From Pusillimonas caeni (GTDB taxonomy: Bacteria; Pseudomonadota; Gammaproteobacteria; Burkholderiales; Burkholderiaceae_B), in NCBI RefSeq assembly GCF_003545815.1, contig NZ_PDUW01000001.1:1-64000 (forward strand): 64,000 bases of DNA, written 5' to 3'. The notes under the pieces are model-generated. The model worked only from the letters and a program-made list of their open reading frames with translations, did no database searches and was not told the origin of the DNA. Positions 1 through 7,756 of this stretch are shown piece by piece. The position numbers were made by a program, and so were the translations under genes. The first letter of the stretch is position 1; each line of letters starts with the position of its first letter.

Positions 1-47
1 ATCGGTTGTTTCGTTGTTAAAGAGCAAGTACTGCGTTACTGCAAAGA
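1..47 (-). other. Leader of a leftward rRNA operon, with boxA
   Basis: Read leftward, positions 27 to 14 give TTGCTCTTTAACAA, which matches the boxA antitermination element found before 16S genes. The following bases (ACAACCGAT) resemble the usual run-in to a Burkholderiales 16S gene. The rRNA genes themselves lie off the left edge. boxA is the loading site for NusB/NusE in rRNA antitermination; a nusB gene is present near 57 kb in this window. Confidence 0.8.
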
Positions 48-53
48 AACGAG

Positions 54-82
54 ATTATGAAGCAGTTTTTTTAGCTTGTCAA
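54..82 (-). promoter_or_regulatory. Proximal rRNA operon promoter (sigma70)
   Basis: On the minus strand a perfect -35 TTGACA (77-82) is followed by a 17-base spacer and a -10 CATAAT (54-59). Transcription would start near position 47, about 20 bases before boxA. Position and quality fit the promoter that drives the rRNA operon. No AT-rich UP element is obvious directly upstream. Confidence 0.8.
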
Positions 83-308
83 GTGAACCGGTTTTGTGTG
101 GGACCTTCTGGTCTAGCACCGCTACCGTCTTCACCAACGCGCCCTGCCCCGCTCTCGTCGGCTTTAAAACCCAAGGCGCCAACAACACACCCCGCTTTTA
201 AAACCGCCTTGCGGCGTCGCGGCCCGAAAATCACTTTCCTGAATCACGTTCCTGAATCAAACTACCCCTTGGGGTTAACCCTGATGCAGGTGGCTGCGAA
301 AGAACGTA

Positions 309-337
309 ACTATAGCAAGCATTTTTAGCCCGTGCAA
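309..337 (-). promoter_or_regulatory. Candidate distal rRNA operon promoter
   Basis: Minus-strand TTGCAC (332-337), a 17-base spacer, and TATAGT (309-314) preceded by TGC, which makes an extended -10. It would give a second, upstream start for the rRNA operon, in line with the tandem promoters common in such operons. Between it and the proximal promoter (83-308) I see no gene; the one open frame there has no ribosome-binding site or recognisable product. Confidence 0.45.
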
Positions 338-414
338 CTGCAAATCCGCCCCTTCCACCCGCCTGCCCACCCCAAAACCGCCCCCGCCGCCCTTAACCCC
401 TTGATCGGATACAG

Positions 415-448
415 GAAATATTTTTTTCATCGCAATGAAATATTTTTT
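415..448. promoter_or_regulatory. Tandem AT-rich repeats upstream of hpd, possible operator
   Basis: GAAATATTTTTT occurs twice in direct orientation, at 415 and 437, with starts 22 bases apart (two helical turns). The stretch between contains TTCAT-CGCA-ATGAA, a short inverted repeat. It is strikingly AT-rich in GC-rich surroundings and lies about 140 bases before hpd, so it is a plausible regulator-binding site. Which regulator binds cannot be told. Confidence 0.35.
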
Positions 449-583
449 GATGCCGGCTATGCGTACATCACACGATAGACGCGATGCGCCTCATCGGCGA
501 TGATAGTTCGGTCGACACCGGCCCGGCCAAGGTAAACACCGTATCCTTCAGGCCGTCCTCCAACCTCCAACCGGAGAGCCCGC

Positions 584-1702
584 ATGGACACCTCATTCAA
601 GCCTTGGGACAACCCCATGGGCACCGCAGGATTCGAATTCGTCGAGTACGCCGCGCCCGATCCGAAAGCGCTGGGCAAGGTCTTCGAGGCGCTGGGCTTC
701 AAGGCCATCGCGCGCCACCGCCATAAAGACGTCACGCTTTATCGACAGGGCGGCATCAACTTCATCGTCAATGCCGAGCCGCATTCCTTCGCCCAGCGCT
801 TCGCCCGCCTGCATGGGCCGTCGGTGTGTGCCATCGCCTTCCGGGTGGACAATGCCGCCCAAGCCTACCACCGCGCGCTCGACCTGGGCGCCTGGGGCAT
901 CGATTCGGGCAGCGGCCCCATGGAGCTCAACATACCGGCCATCAAGGGAGTGGGCGATTCCCTCATCTACCTGGTCGACCGCTGGGCCGGCAAGAACGGC
1001 CACGGCGGCATTGGCGACATCAGCATCTACGACGTCGACTTCGAAGCCATCGACCCCGCAACGGCCGACGCCGACATCCATCACCGGGGCGCGGGCCTGC
1101 GCGCCATCGATCACCTTACGCACAACGTGCACAAGGGCCGCATGAACGAATGGGCCGAGTTCTACGAGCGCCTGTTCAATTTCCGCGAAATACGCTACTT
1201 CGACATCGAGGGCAAGGTCACGGGCGTCAAGTCGCGCGCCATGACGTCACCCTGCGGCGGCATCCGCATTCCCATCAACGAAGAAGGCACCGAAGAAAAA
1301 GGCCAGATCCAAGAATATCTCGACACCTACAAGGGCGAGGGCATACAGCACATCGCCCTGTCCACCGAAGACATCCACGCCACCGTCGAGCAATTGCGAG
1401 CCAATGGCGTCCATTTCCTGGACACCCCCGACACCTATTACGAGCTGCTCGATGGACGGCTGCCGGGGCACGGCGAGAACGTAGAGCGCCTGCGCGGCAA
1501 CCGCATCCTGCTCGATGGCGCCCCCGACGGCGGCCTGCTGCTGCAAATCTTCACCGAAAACCAGATCGGGCCGATCTTTTTCGAGATCATCCAGCGCAAG
1601 GGCAACGATGGCTTCGGCGAGGGCAACTTCAAGGCGCTGTTCGAATCCATCGAACTGGATCAGATGAGGCGCGGCGTACTCAAGGCGCCCGGCGCCGGCT
1701 AG
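584..1702 (+). CDS. hpd: 4-hydroxyphenylpyruvate dioxygenase
   Basis: Cytosolic non-haem Fe(II) dioxygenase that turns 4-hydroxyphenylpyruvate into homogentisate in tyrosine breakdown. The 372-residue length is normal for the family. Two vicinal-oxygen-chelate domains are present; the C-terminal one carries the expected facial triad, His177 (in DHLTH), His256 (in IQHIA) and Glu334 (in FFEII). The conserved C-terminal NDGFGEGNF segment is also there. An AGAG-type ribosome-binding site precedes the ATG. Homogentisate dioxygenase and the rest of the pathway are not in the window, so hpd stands alone here. The AT-rich repeats upstream may control it. Confidence 0.95.
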   Translation: MDTSFKPWDNPMGTAGFEFVEYAAPDPKALGKVFEALGFKAIARHRHKDVTLYRQGGINFIVNAEPHSFAQRFARLHGPSVCAIAFRVDNAAQAYHRALDLGAWGIDSGSGPMELNIPAIKGVGDSLIYLVDRWAGKNGHGGIGDISIYDVDFEAIDPATADADIHHRGAGLRAIDHLTHNVHKGRMNEWAEFYERLFNFREIRYFDIEGKVTGVKSRAMTSPCGGIRIPINEEGTEEKGQIQEYLDTYKGEGIQHIALSTEDIHATVEQLRANGVHFLDTPDTYYELLDGRLPGHGENVERLRGNRILLDGAPDGGLLLQIFTENQIGPIFFEIIQRKGNDGFGEGNFKALFESIELDQMRRGVLKAPGAG

Positions 1703-1728
1703 CGGCGCGCGCTTTCGCCAGCAGCCTG

Positions 1729-2274
1729 TCAGGCGAGCATGCCGGCGAAGTCCTTGCGCAGCTTGGCCATCTTGGGCGCGATCACGAACTGGCAATAGCC
1801 CTGCTGCGGATTGCGCGCATAGTAATCATGGTGGTAGGCCTCGGCCGGCCAGAATGGGGCGGCGTCAAGCACCTTGGTGACCACCCGGGTATCCAGCGCA
1901 GCCTCGACCTGAGCAATCACGTCGCGGGCCACGGCCTTCTGCTCTTCGGATTGGCAAAATATTGCCGAGGCATATTGCGGCCCCACATCGGCGCCCTGGC
2001 GATCGACCGTGGTGGGGTCGTGGGTGGCGAAAAACACCTTCAACAGCGTGGCGAAGTCAATGATGGACGGGTCGAAACGCACGCGCACCACTTCAATATG
2101 GCCTGTGTCCTTGCCGCAAACCTGCTCGTAGCTGGGGTTGTCCACGTGGCCCCCGCTATAGCCGGGCGTCACTTCGAGCACTCCCCGCAATGACTGCAGC
2201 ACGCCTTCGGTGCACCAAAAACACCCGCCGCCCAGGACGGCGGTTTCTACATTGGAGTCCTGCGATTGATTCAT
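1729..2274 (-). CDS. msrA: Peptide-methionine (S)-S-oxide reductase MsrA
   Basis: Repairs oxidised methionine by reducing the S-epimer of methionine sulfoxide, with electrons from thioredoxin. The 181-residue protein has the signature GCFWC near its N-terminus (Cys18 catalytic, Cys21), followed by the conserved GYSGG and HDPTT segments. A further cysteine in the GYC motif near the C-terminus can act as recycling residue. It is cytosolic, since no signal peptide is seen. It is convergent with hpd. A cytochrome c gene lies 69 bases upstream on the same strand, so the two may be cotranscribed. Confidence 0.95.
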   Translation of the reverse strand: MNQSQDSNVETAVLGGGCFWCTEGVLQSLRGVLEVTPGYSGGHVDNPSYEQVCGKDTGHIEVVRVRFDPSIIDFATLLKVFFATHDPTTVDRQGADVGPQYASAIFCQSEEQKAVARDVIAQVEAALDTRVVTKVLDAAPFWPAEAYHHDYYARNPQQGYCQFVIAPKMAKLRKDFAGMLA

Positions 2275-2343
2275 GGCCTTCCTCTTGTGAACAGTGGCGA
2301 CAGGCGCGCGGACCGGGCGGCCGCCATGGCCGCGCCGGCATGG

Positions 2344-2694
2344 CTATTCGAGCTGGAGCTCGGGCTCGTCCAAAGACAGTATCCATTGCGCCAGCGCGCG
2401 CGCATCCTTGGGGCTGACATGAGCCTGCCGCGGCATGGGAACCGGCCCCCAGCGCCCCCGGCTGCCGTTGACGATGCTTTGAGCAAGATAGTCCGCAGCG
2501 TCGGCGTTGCCGGCAAAACGCTCGGCAATGGCCGAAAAAGCCGGCCCCACCACTTTACGCTCGACGCGATGACAGGACATGCAGTTATTGGCCTGAGCCA
2601 GCCCCAGACCGACCGTCTCGGCCGAAGCCGGGACCCCGGCCGCAGCTCCCAGCATCAGCATCGCACCCAGCGAAAAAGCAAAACGCACCGACAT
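2344..2694 (-). CDS. Small periplasmic class I cytochrome c
   Basis: A 116-residue protein with a signal peptide ending near residue 25 (ASA-ET) and one haem-c site, CMSCH at residues 38-42. A downstream Met87 in the PVPMP motif is the likely sixth haem ligand. Size and layout match cytochromes of the c551/c552 type, which carry single electrons in the periplasm. Its redox partners cannot be inferred from the neighbours, which are msrA downstream and the divergent lgt. Haem attachment by a cytochrome c maturation system is assumed. Confidence 0.85.
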   Translation of the reverse strand: MSVRFAFSLGAMLMLGAAAGVPASAETVGLGLAQANNCMSCHRVERKVVGPAFSAIAERFAGNADAADYLAQSIVNGSRGRWGPVPMPRQAHVSPKDARALAQWILSLDEPELQLE

Positions 2695-2904
2695 AGATGT
2701 ACAACCTTGTCCGATTCAAAAGCCCGCCTCCGGCATCGCGCCGGCATGCGGACATGCAAACCGCGTTGCACGCGGCTAAACCAAGACCGGGAACAGCATG
2801 GCGCCCTGCCGCCTTCGCAAGGGAAAGGAAGGTGAATGCGCCTTGCTTGCCGATCACACTCTTCCTGTATTATCGACGATATTTGACCCGACCCACCCAA
2901 GCCT

Positions 2905-3696
2905 ATGCTAGTCCATCCGCAATTCGATCCCGTCGCCCTGCAGCTTGGCCCCGTCGCCGTGCATTGGTATGGCCTGATGTACCTGGTGGGCTTCGGCCTG
3001 GTATGGCTCCTGGGCAGGTGGCGCATCAAGGCGGGCAAGACCGACCTGACTCTGCGCGATCTCGAAGACCTGATCTTTTACTGCGTCCTGGGCGTGGTGG
3101 TAGGCGGCAGACTGGGCTATGCGCTGTTCTACAAACCGGCCGAGTACCTTGCCAACCCGATCGAACTGCTCTATGTCTGGCAGGGCGGCATGTCCTTCCA
3201 TGGCGGTTTGCTGGGCGTCCTTACGGTGCTGTTTCTGTTTGCCCGCAGAAAGGGCAAGCCTCTGCTGGCCATCAGCGATTTCCTTGCGCCCCTGATTCCG
3301 CTCGGCCTGGCGGCGGGCCGCCTGGGCAATTTCATCAATGGCGAACTGTGGGGCCGCGCCACCTCGATGCCCTGGGGAATGGTGTTTCCGCAAAGCGGCG
3401 ACAATCTGGCCCGGCATCCCTCACAGCTTTACGAGCTCGGCCTCGAGGGCCTGCTGCTGTTCGCCCTGGTGTGGTGGTTCTCGAACAAGCCCCGGCCGCT
3501 GGGCCAGGTTAGCGCGGTGTTTCTGATGGGCTACGGCGCGCTGCGCTTTCTGGTTGAATACACCCGCGAGCCGGACGCATTTCTGGGCTTGCTGGCCGGC
3601 GGCCTGTCGATGGGCCAGCTGCTTTCGCTGCCCATGATCGCCGCCGGCGCCGTCATTTTTCTTTGGAGCGCAAGAAAATCGACCCTTGCATCGTAA
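2905..3696 (+). CDS. lgt: Prolipoprotein diacylglyceryl transferase
   Basis: Inner-membrane enzyme that moves diacylglycerol from phosphatidylglycerol to the lipobox cysteine of prolipoproteins, the first step of lipoprotein maturation. At 263 residues it has the family's multiple membrane segments, the HGG motif in SFHGGLLG and the Lgt signature G-R-x-G-N-F-x-N-x-E-x-x-G-R. One of its substrates, Pal, is encoded further right. The stop lies inside the 3' end of the convergent SIMPL gene, giving a 44-base tail-to-tail overlap. Confidence 0.95.
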   Translation: MLVHPQFDPVALQLGPVAVHWYGLMYLVGFGLVWLLGRWRIKAGKTDLTLRDLEDLIFYCVLGVVVGGRLGYALFYKPAEYLANPIELLYVWQGGMSFHGGLLGVLTVLFLFARRKGKPLLAISDFLAPLIPLGLAAGRLGNFINGELWGRATSMPWGMVFPQSGDNLARHPSQLYELGLEGLLLFALVWWFSNKPRPLGQVSAVFLMGYGALRFLVEYTREPDAFLGLLAGGLSMGQLLSLPMIAAGAVIFLWSARKSTLAS

Positions 3697-4396
3697 CGGC
3701 CACCCTTTCCGTGCCTGGCTCGAGAGGCACACGCGCGGACTCGTCAGCCGAAGCGGCCATGGCCATCATGCGTGGAGCCGGCTGGTAAGGCACGCCCATG
3801 CCGCCCAGATTGACGCTTTTTATCGAATAAGACTCATAGCCGAAGGCCGTGGCGAGCGCCTGGGCCCGGTCCTGGAAGGCTTTGGCGGCTTCGGCGAGCA
3901 GATCCTGTTCGTGTTTGACGCGGGTTTCGGGTGCGACCGAAAAACCCATGCCGGAAATCGGCATGCGATCGCTCAACTTGGCCGCCAGGGCCGAGGCCGC
4001 CGCAAAGTCGGTGGACTTGAGCACGATTTCGGCGCGCCCCCTCCAGTTGGTGATGGCGCCCTCGTCGTCGTTATGCGGCCATACGCGGTAGTCGCCGCTG
4101 CGCGCCTGAACCTTGCCCTCGGCCTTGGCGTCTTTCATGACCGAGTCCAAAGCATCGGACAAGGCTTTGACCACCGCCTCTTGGGACGGGTCGCTGACCT
4201 CTTTGGCGAGCGTGATGGTGACGGTGTCTTGCGACACTTCCTTGAAGGCCTGCGCTTCGAGCGTGGCCTGCGGCCATGCCTTGCGGCGCGCTTCGCGGTC
4301 GCCTTCCTCGTGCGCGTGGACTGGCACGGTCAGCACCATGGCCAGGCCCGCCGCCAAGCCCGACAACCAAATACGTTTCTGCTGCAACCAATACAT
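3653..4396 (-). CDS. Periplasmic SIMPL-domain (DUF541) protein
   Basis: A 247-residue secreted protein with a signal peptide ending at about residue 29 (VHA). The rest matches the SIMPL/DUF541 fold: an N-terminal strand pattern ([13 protein letters not shown]), a central section with [13 protein letters not shown], and a C-terminal VAVTMQGSI strand. Family members such as E. coli YggE are linked to oxidative stress tolerance, but no enzymatic activity is established. A purine-rich AGGAGG-like sequence lies just before the ATG. Its 3' end overlaps lgt by 44 bases on the opposite strand. Confidence 0.75.
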   Translation of the reverse strand: MYWLQQKRIWLSGLAAGLAMVLTVPVHAHEEGDREARRKAWPQATLEAQAFKEVSQDTVTITLAKEVSDPSQEAVVKALSDALDSVMKDAKAEGKVQARSGDYRVWPHNDDEGAITNWRGRAEIVLKSTDFAAASALAAKLSDRMPISGMGFSVAPETRVKHEQDLLAEAAKAFQDRAQALATAFGYESYSIKSVNLGGMGVPYQPAPRMMAMAASADESARVPLEPGTERVAVTMQGSIFLRSKEK

Positions 4397-4492
4397 ATGA
4401 CCTCCTGATGGGGGTTGGAAATATCATGCCGGCCTGCGAATGCATGCCGAGCCGGTCGCATGTCGAACGGCCCGCCCGAGGGCTCTGCAGGA

Positions 4493-5983
4493 CTAGCTGG
4501 CTCTGGCATCGTCGACCCGGCTGTATGAGTGATGTTCACGCTTGTCGCGATACATGGCAAGGTCGGCGGCACGCAAGGCGCGCTCGAAGTCGTCGCGCCC
4601 GGCCGCCGTCGCAATGCCGACCGACACGCTCAGAGGCGTGCCGCCGTAGAACTGGTTGTTCAGGTCTATCAACCGGCGGATGTCCGCCAGGACGACCTCG
4701 GCATCGGTCTCGGACATGCCGGGCAGCAGGACCATGAACTCGTCTCCGCCGATGCGCGCCGCCGACGCGGGACGATCGATGACCTTGTTCAACACCTCGC
4801 CCATGCGGCGCAGCAGGCCGTCGCCGGCGGCATGTCCTTGCGTATCGTTGGTCACTTTGAGGTTGTTGAGGTCCAGGGCGATGAAGGAGACGGGTTCGAT
4901 GCGCTTGCGGCCCAGGCGGGCCAGCTCCTCGACATAGAAAGAGCGGTTCTTGAGCTGGGTGAGCACATCGTGCTGGCCCAGGTATTCGAGGTAGGCTTCG
5001 GCTTTCTTGCGCGCGGTGATGTCGGTCAGCGCCAGCAATACTAGGTCCCAGTCCTCTTCATGGCCGGCAAACACCGAAAACTGCAAATGGATGTGCAGGA
5101 CATCGCCCGCCAGCGTGCGATTGCGCACTTCGCGTTGCTGGAACAGCTTCCCGTCCCATAAATCGATCAGCTGCTCTGAAAACGACGCCGCCATCTCGTC
5201 ATCGAAAACCTCGTTCAAGCGCGTGATCAGATCGTCGCGGCTCTTCGCCTTGTACATCTGCACGGTATATCCGTTGACGTCCAGCACGCGGATTTCGGAC
5301 ATGCAGCGCTCGACGAATTCGGGATGCACGTCGAGGAAGGTGCGAAAATCGACGATGCCCTGTTCGCGGACTTCCTCGAGCAGACTCTTTATGCGGCTGA
5401 AGTCCTCGACCCAAAGAGAGACCGGCGCCTGCTGGAAGAGTTCGCGCGCCATGCGCTCGTTGACGAGCGCGCTGCGACGCGACTGCTGCAATTCGGTGAT
5501 GTCTTCGACGGCCACCAGCACCTGGTCCCAGCGCTGCTCGCGATCGGGCAGCACCACGCCTCTCAGGACGATGTCCATGCGCTGGCCGTTCAGCGTGTAG
5601 TTCACCGACGTGCTGCGAAAGCTGTCGCCGCTGTTCCATAGCTGCGCCATCTCGGAGGCCAGCCCGTCCAGCGTGTCGTCGCGCATGATTTCACTGAGCC
5701 GGGCCATCAGCGTAGCGGCCGTGTCGGCGCCATACAGGCCGAGTGTCTGGCCATTGACGCGCTGGATGCGGATCGCGCTGGCGCACTGCCGCACGCGTTC
5801 GTGGTCTTCGGCCAGCCAGGCCTCGATATCGTCGACCCCTTGGGACCGCCACTGTTCGAACAGGCGGTACAAGCCGCTGTAATCCTCGAGCCATAATGAC
5901 ATCGGCATGACTTCGAAGAAGTCATCCAGTTGGAACCCCTGGATATGCGGAATGTCCTGCGCCTGCGACGACTCGGCCTTCAT
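4493..5983 (-). CDS. Diguanylate cyclase with two PAS-type sensor domains
   Basis: A 496-residue cytosolic protein with no membrane segment. Two similar N-terminal sensor modules each contain a PxSLWxEDxS segment (FEVMPMSLWLEDYSG and FQQAPVSLWVEDFSR), so they look like a tandem duplication of a PAS unit. A C-terminal GGDEF domain follows with an intact GGDEF active site, so cyclic-di-GMP synthesis is likely. The inhibitory I-site RxxD is RPAS here, so product inhibition is probably absent. The frame stays open further upstream into the GC-rich repeat, but the ATG at 5983 is chosen because GAGGT lies seven bases before it. The input signal is unknown. Confidence 0.85.
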   Translation of the reverse strand: MKAESSQAQDIPHIQGFQLDDFFEVMPMSLWLEDYSGLYRLFEQWRSQGVDDIEAWLAEDHERVRQCASAIRIQRVNGQTLGLYGADTAATLMARLSEIMRDDTLDGLASEMAQLWNSGDSFRSTSVNYTLNGQRMDIVLRGVVLPDREQRWDQVLVAVEDITELQQSRRSALVNERMARELFQQAPVSLWVEDFSRIKSLLEEVREQGIVDFRTFLDVHPEFVERCMSEIRVLDVNGYTVQMYKAKSRDDLITRLNEVFDDEMAASFSEQLIDLWDGKLFQQREVRNRTLAGDVLHIHLQFSVFAGHEEDWDLVLLALTDITARKKAEAYLEYLGQHDVLTQLKNRSFYVEELARLGRKRIEPVSFIALDLNNLKVTNDTQGHAAGDGLLRRMGEVLNKVIDRPASAARIGGDEFMVLLPGMSETDAEVVLADIRRLIDLNNQFYGGTPLSVSVGIATAAGRDDFERALRAADLAMYRDKREHHSYSRVDDARAS

Positions 5984-6028
5984 GATGTCTACCTCGTGGT
6001 GGATCTGCGCAACGATAACATTTCCGGA

Positions 6029-6143
6029 CCGGCAAAAAAATGCCCCCACGCCGCGCAGGCTGGCGCCTGCTTGCTGCCCCCCAAGGGGGCGTTTTTTGCC
6101 GGGGCGCCGAGCCTTGGGGCGGCCCGGCGGCAAAAAAAAGCCC
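6029..6143. repeat. Dispersed GC-rich intergenic repeat, short copy
   Basis: About 115 bases of nested inverted repeats: runs such as GGCAAAAAAATGCCCCC, CCCCCCAAGGGGGCG followed by T6, and GCCTTGGGGCGGCCCGGCGGC followed by A8. The same sequence recurs in the opposite orientation at 53341-53530, where it carries about 80 extra bases. It has the look of a REP-like element that can also work as a two-way transcription terminator. Here it separates the 6S RNA gene from the cyclase gene. Confidence 0.7.
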
Positions 6144-6180
6144 GTCGCGAAGGACGAGCTTTTCGAAAAATGCCCCGCCT

Positions 6181-6362
6181 GTGCCGTATAGACCGGCATC
6201 CCGGAACCGAGGGTTCACGGTGGTCGCCATCAGCCAAGCTTCGGGATCACCAATTAAGGCGTTCACTCCTACTTGTCAATCCGGCAACCTGTATGCCTAA
6301 GCATTGGTTCAAGGAATGTATGGTCAAATCTCGAACACTGCAGGGACAAACCGCAGGGCGCC
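6181..6362 (-). ncRNA. ssrS: 6S RNA
   Basis: Directly downstream of zapA, the usual place for 6S RNA in proteobacteria. Read leftward, the 5' part has TTGTCCCTG (the conserved 6S 5' block) and the 3' part has ACCACCGTGAACCCTCGG, close to the E. coli ACCUUGAACC block. GTCCC can pair with GGGAT, and CGG with CCG, to close the outer stem. An internal GCCTTAA-type segment also matches. A TGCCG/CGGCA hairpin at the 3' end may terminate it. 6S RNA binds sigma70 RNA polymerase and mimics an open promoter in stationary phase. Ends are approximate. Confidence 0.7.
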
Positions 6363-6390
6363 GCGCCGCATGGCCGACGCCCCGAATGTC

Positions 6391-6708
6391 TTAGGTTGCG
6401 GCCCTGGCGCCGCCTTGGCCCAGAGCCTGATCGATCATGTGGTTCATGTCGTCGATTTTACGCTTGAAATCGCCGACGGCCACGTCGCCCAACGGCCCGT
6501 CGGGCGCGCGCATGGCCAGCAATTCGGCTGCGATCTGAATGGCGGCCATGACCGCGATTCGTTCGTTGCTTGAAATTTTACCAGACCCTTTGACGCGCAA
6601 CATGCGCTGGTCGACAAGATGCACGGCTTCGAGCAGAGCCTGTTTTTCGGATGCTGCGCAGGCCAGCGAATAATCGCGGCCAAGGATGGAGACATCGATT
6701 CGTTCCAT
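6391..6708 (-). CDS. zapA: Cell division protein ZapA
   Basis: A 105-residue cytosolic protein that binds FtsZ and promotes bundling of Z-ring filaments. The N-terminal strand (MERIDVSILGRDYSLAC) and the central SNERIAVMAAIQIAAEL helix are typical of ZapA; the C-terminal half forms the dimerising coiled coil. It lies four bases downstream of a coiled-coil gene on the same strand and just upstream of 6S RNA, the classical zapA-ssrS order. The 5-formyltetrahydrofolate cyclo-ligase gene that often follows is missing; a repeat and an unrelated cyclase gene take its place. Confidence 0.9.
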   Translation of the reverse strand: MERIDVSILGRDYSLACAASEKQALLEAVHLVDQRMLRVKGSGKISSNERIAVMAAIQIAAELLAMRAPDGPLGDVAVGDFKRKIDDMNHMIDQALGQGGARAAT

Positions 6709-6712
6709 GCGG

Positions 6713-7117
6713 TTACTCCTGGGGCGCGCCGGGCAGACGCATCAATACGGCGTCGATGCGCTGTTGGGCCGCAAGGGCCGCGGTGCGCAGGCGACCGGAC
6801 TCGTCCTGGCTGGCCTGCAAGCCTTGCCTGGCGGCCTCGTAGTCGGCGCGGTAGCGCGCGGCTTCGTCGCGCAGCTGCGCCTCGGCGGCTTCAGCCTGTT
6901 TGCGCAAGGCGTCCATCTGGCCTGCATGATCGCGGACCTGTTCGATCGCCTCTTGCTGCGCGGATTGCTGGCGCGAGAGCTGGTCGCGCAAAGCATTGCG
7001 CTCTTGTTCGAGGCTGGTGACGCGGGCCTGCAGCGACGCGCGGTCGGACTGCATCCGCTGGACCAGCTGCACCAGTTGCCCAATACGGGCCGAGAGGGAA
7101 TCGAGATCTTGCAACAT
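6713..7117 (-). CDS. Small coiled-coil protein, probable ZapA partner (DUF904-like)
   Basis: A 134-residue protein that is almost wholly coiled coil, rich in Gln, Glu, Arg and Ala, starting MLQDLDSLSARIGQLVQLVQ. Such short leucine-zipper proteins are commonly encoded just before zapA and are often called ZapB-like or DUF904. The four-base gap to zapA suggests cotranscription and a role at the division ring, but this rests on position and low-complexity similarity only. No catalytic motif, signal peptide or membrane segment is present. Confidence 0.65.
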   Translation of the reverse strand: MLQDLDSLSARIGQLVQLVQRMQSDRASLQARVTSLEQERNALRDQLSRQQSAQQEAIEQVRDHAGQMDALRKQAEAAEAQLRDEAARYRADYEAARQGLQASQDESGRLRTAALAAQQRIDAVLMRLPGAPQE

Positions 7118-7166
7118 GGGCGTTATCGTAAACCATCCTGGCTCAAGCTGGAAAGTGGATAAGAGG

Positions 7167-7200
7167 GAAAACCCTCGAACAAGGGGAAATCAGGGTTTTC
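7167..7200. promoter_or_regulatory. Inverted repeat before tctB
   Basis: GAAAACCCT (7167-7175) and AGGGTTTTC (7192-7200) form a perfect 9-base inverted repeat around a 16-base centre, about 60 bases before the chosen tctB start. It could be an operator for the transporter genes or a short hairpin in their leader. No regulator gene sits next to it. Confidence 0.3.
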
Positions 7201-7258
7201 ATCAGGCATCATGTCGATTACCATGCAGCACCTTCGCTTGGCGGGAGACGCGGCAGAC

Positions 7259-7720
7259 ATGCAAGTCAGAAACAAGCAGGATTTCGGGGCGGGCGTCATG
7301 TTCGCCCTCATCGGCGCCTTCGCGTGCCTGGGCGCGCTCAAATACGACATGGGCACGGCGCGCGACATGGGGCCGGGCTACTTCCCTTTCTGGCTCGGAG
7401 CCTGCCTGACGCTGTTGGGCGCCTCCATCGCCCTGCGTTCGCTTTCCACCCACGCGCCCATCAGCAGGCTCGACCCCGCCGACTGGAAAACCGTCGCCAT
7501 CCTCATCGGCTCGGTCGCCCTGGCAGGGGCGCTGCTCAACGTCCTGGGCATTTTTCTTACCGTCTTCGTGCTGGTCGTGCTCAGCAGCATGGCCAGCCAT
7601 CTTTTCGACTGGCGGGTGGCGGCGCTCACCGGCATCGGCCTGGCGGCCTTCGTATGGCTGGCCTTCATCAAGGCGCTCGGTCTGATCTTTCCCCTCTGGC
7701 CGCCCATGTTCGGCCAGTAA
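7259..7720 (+). CDS. tctB: TctB family small membrane subunit of a tripartite tricarboxylate transporter
   Basis: The small integral membrane component of a TTT-family importer, paired with the large permease encoded next. The 153-residue product begins MQVRNKQDFGAGVMF, the usual TctB opening, and has about four hydrophobic segments. An upstream in-frame ATG at 7211 would add 16 polar residues; the 7259 start is preferred because it matches family N-termini and has GGGAG upstream. The periplasmic binding protein TctC is not encoded nearby, so the substrate is open; the dehydrogenase downstream hints at a hydroxy-acid. Confidence 0.85.
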   Translation: MQVRNKQDFGAGVMFALIGAFACLGALKYDMGTARDMGPGYFPFWLGACLTLLGASIALRSLSTHAPISRLDPADWKTVAILIGSVALAGALLNVLGIFLTVFVLVVLSSMASHLFDWRVAALTGIGLAAFVWLAFIKALGLIFPLWPPMFGQ

Positions 7721-7756
7721 GAGCCTGTTCTTCCCTCATCTTGCGTAATAGTCCTC

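Noticed and set aside
14..328. Open frame of about 104 codons at the left edge
   Set aside because: It has no ribosome-binding site or recognisable protein features and lies across the rRNA operon promoter and leader on the other strand.
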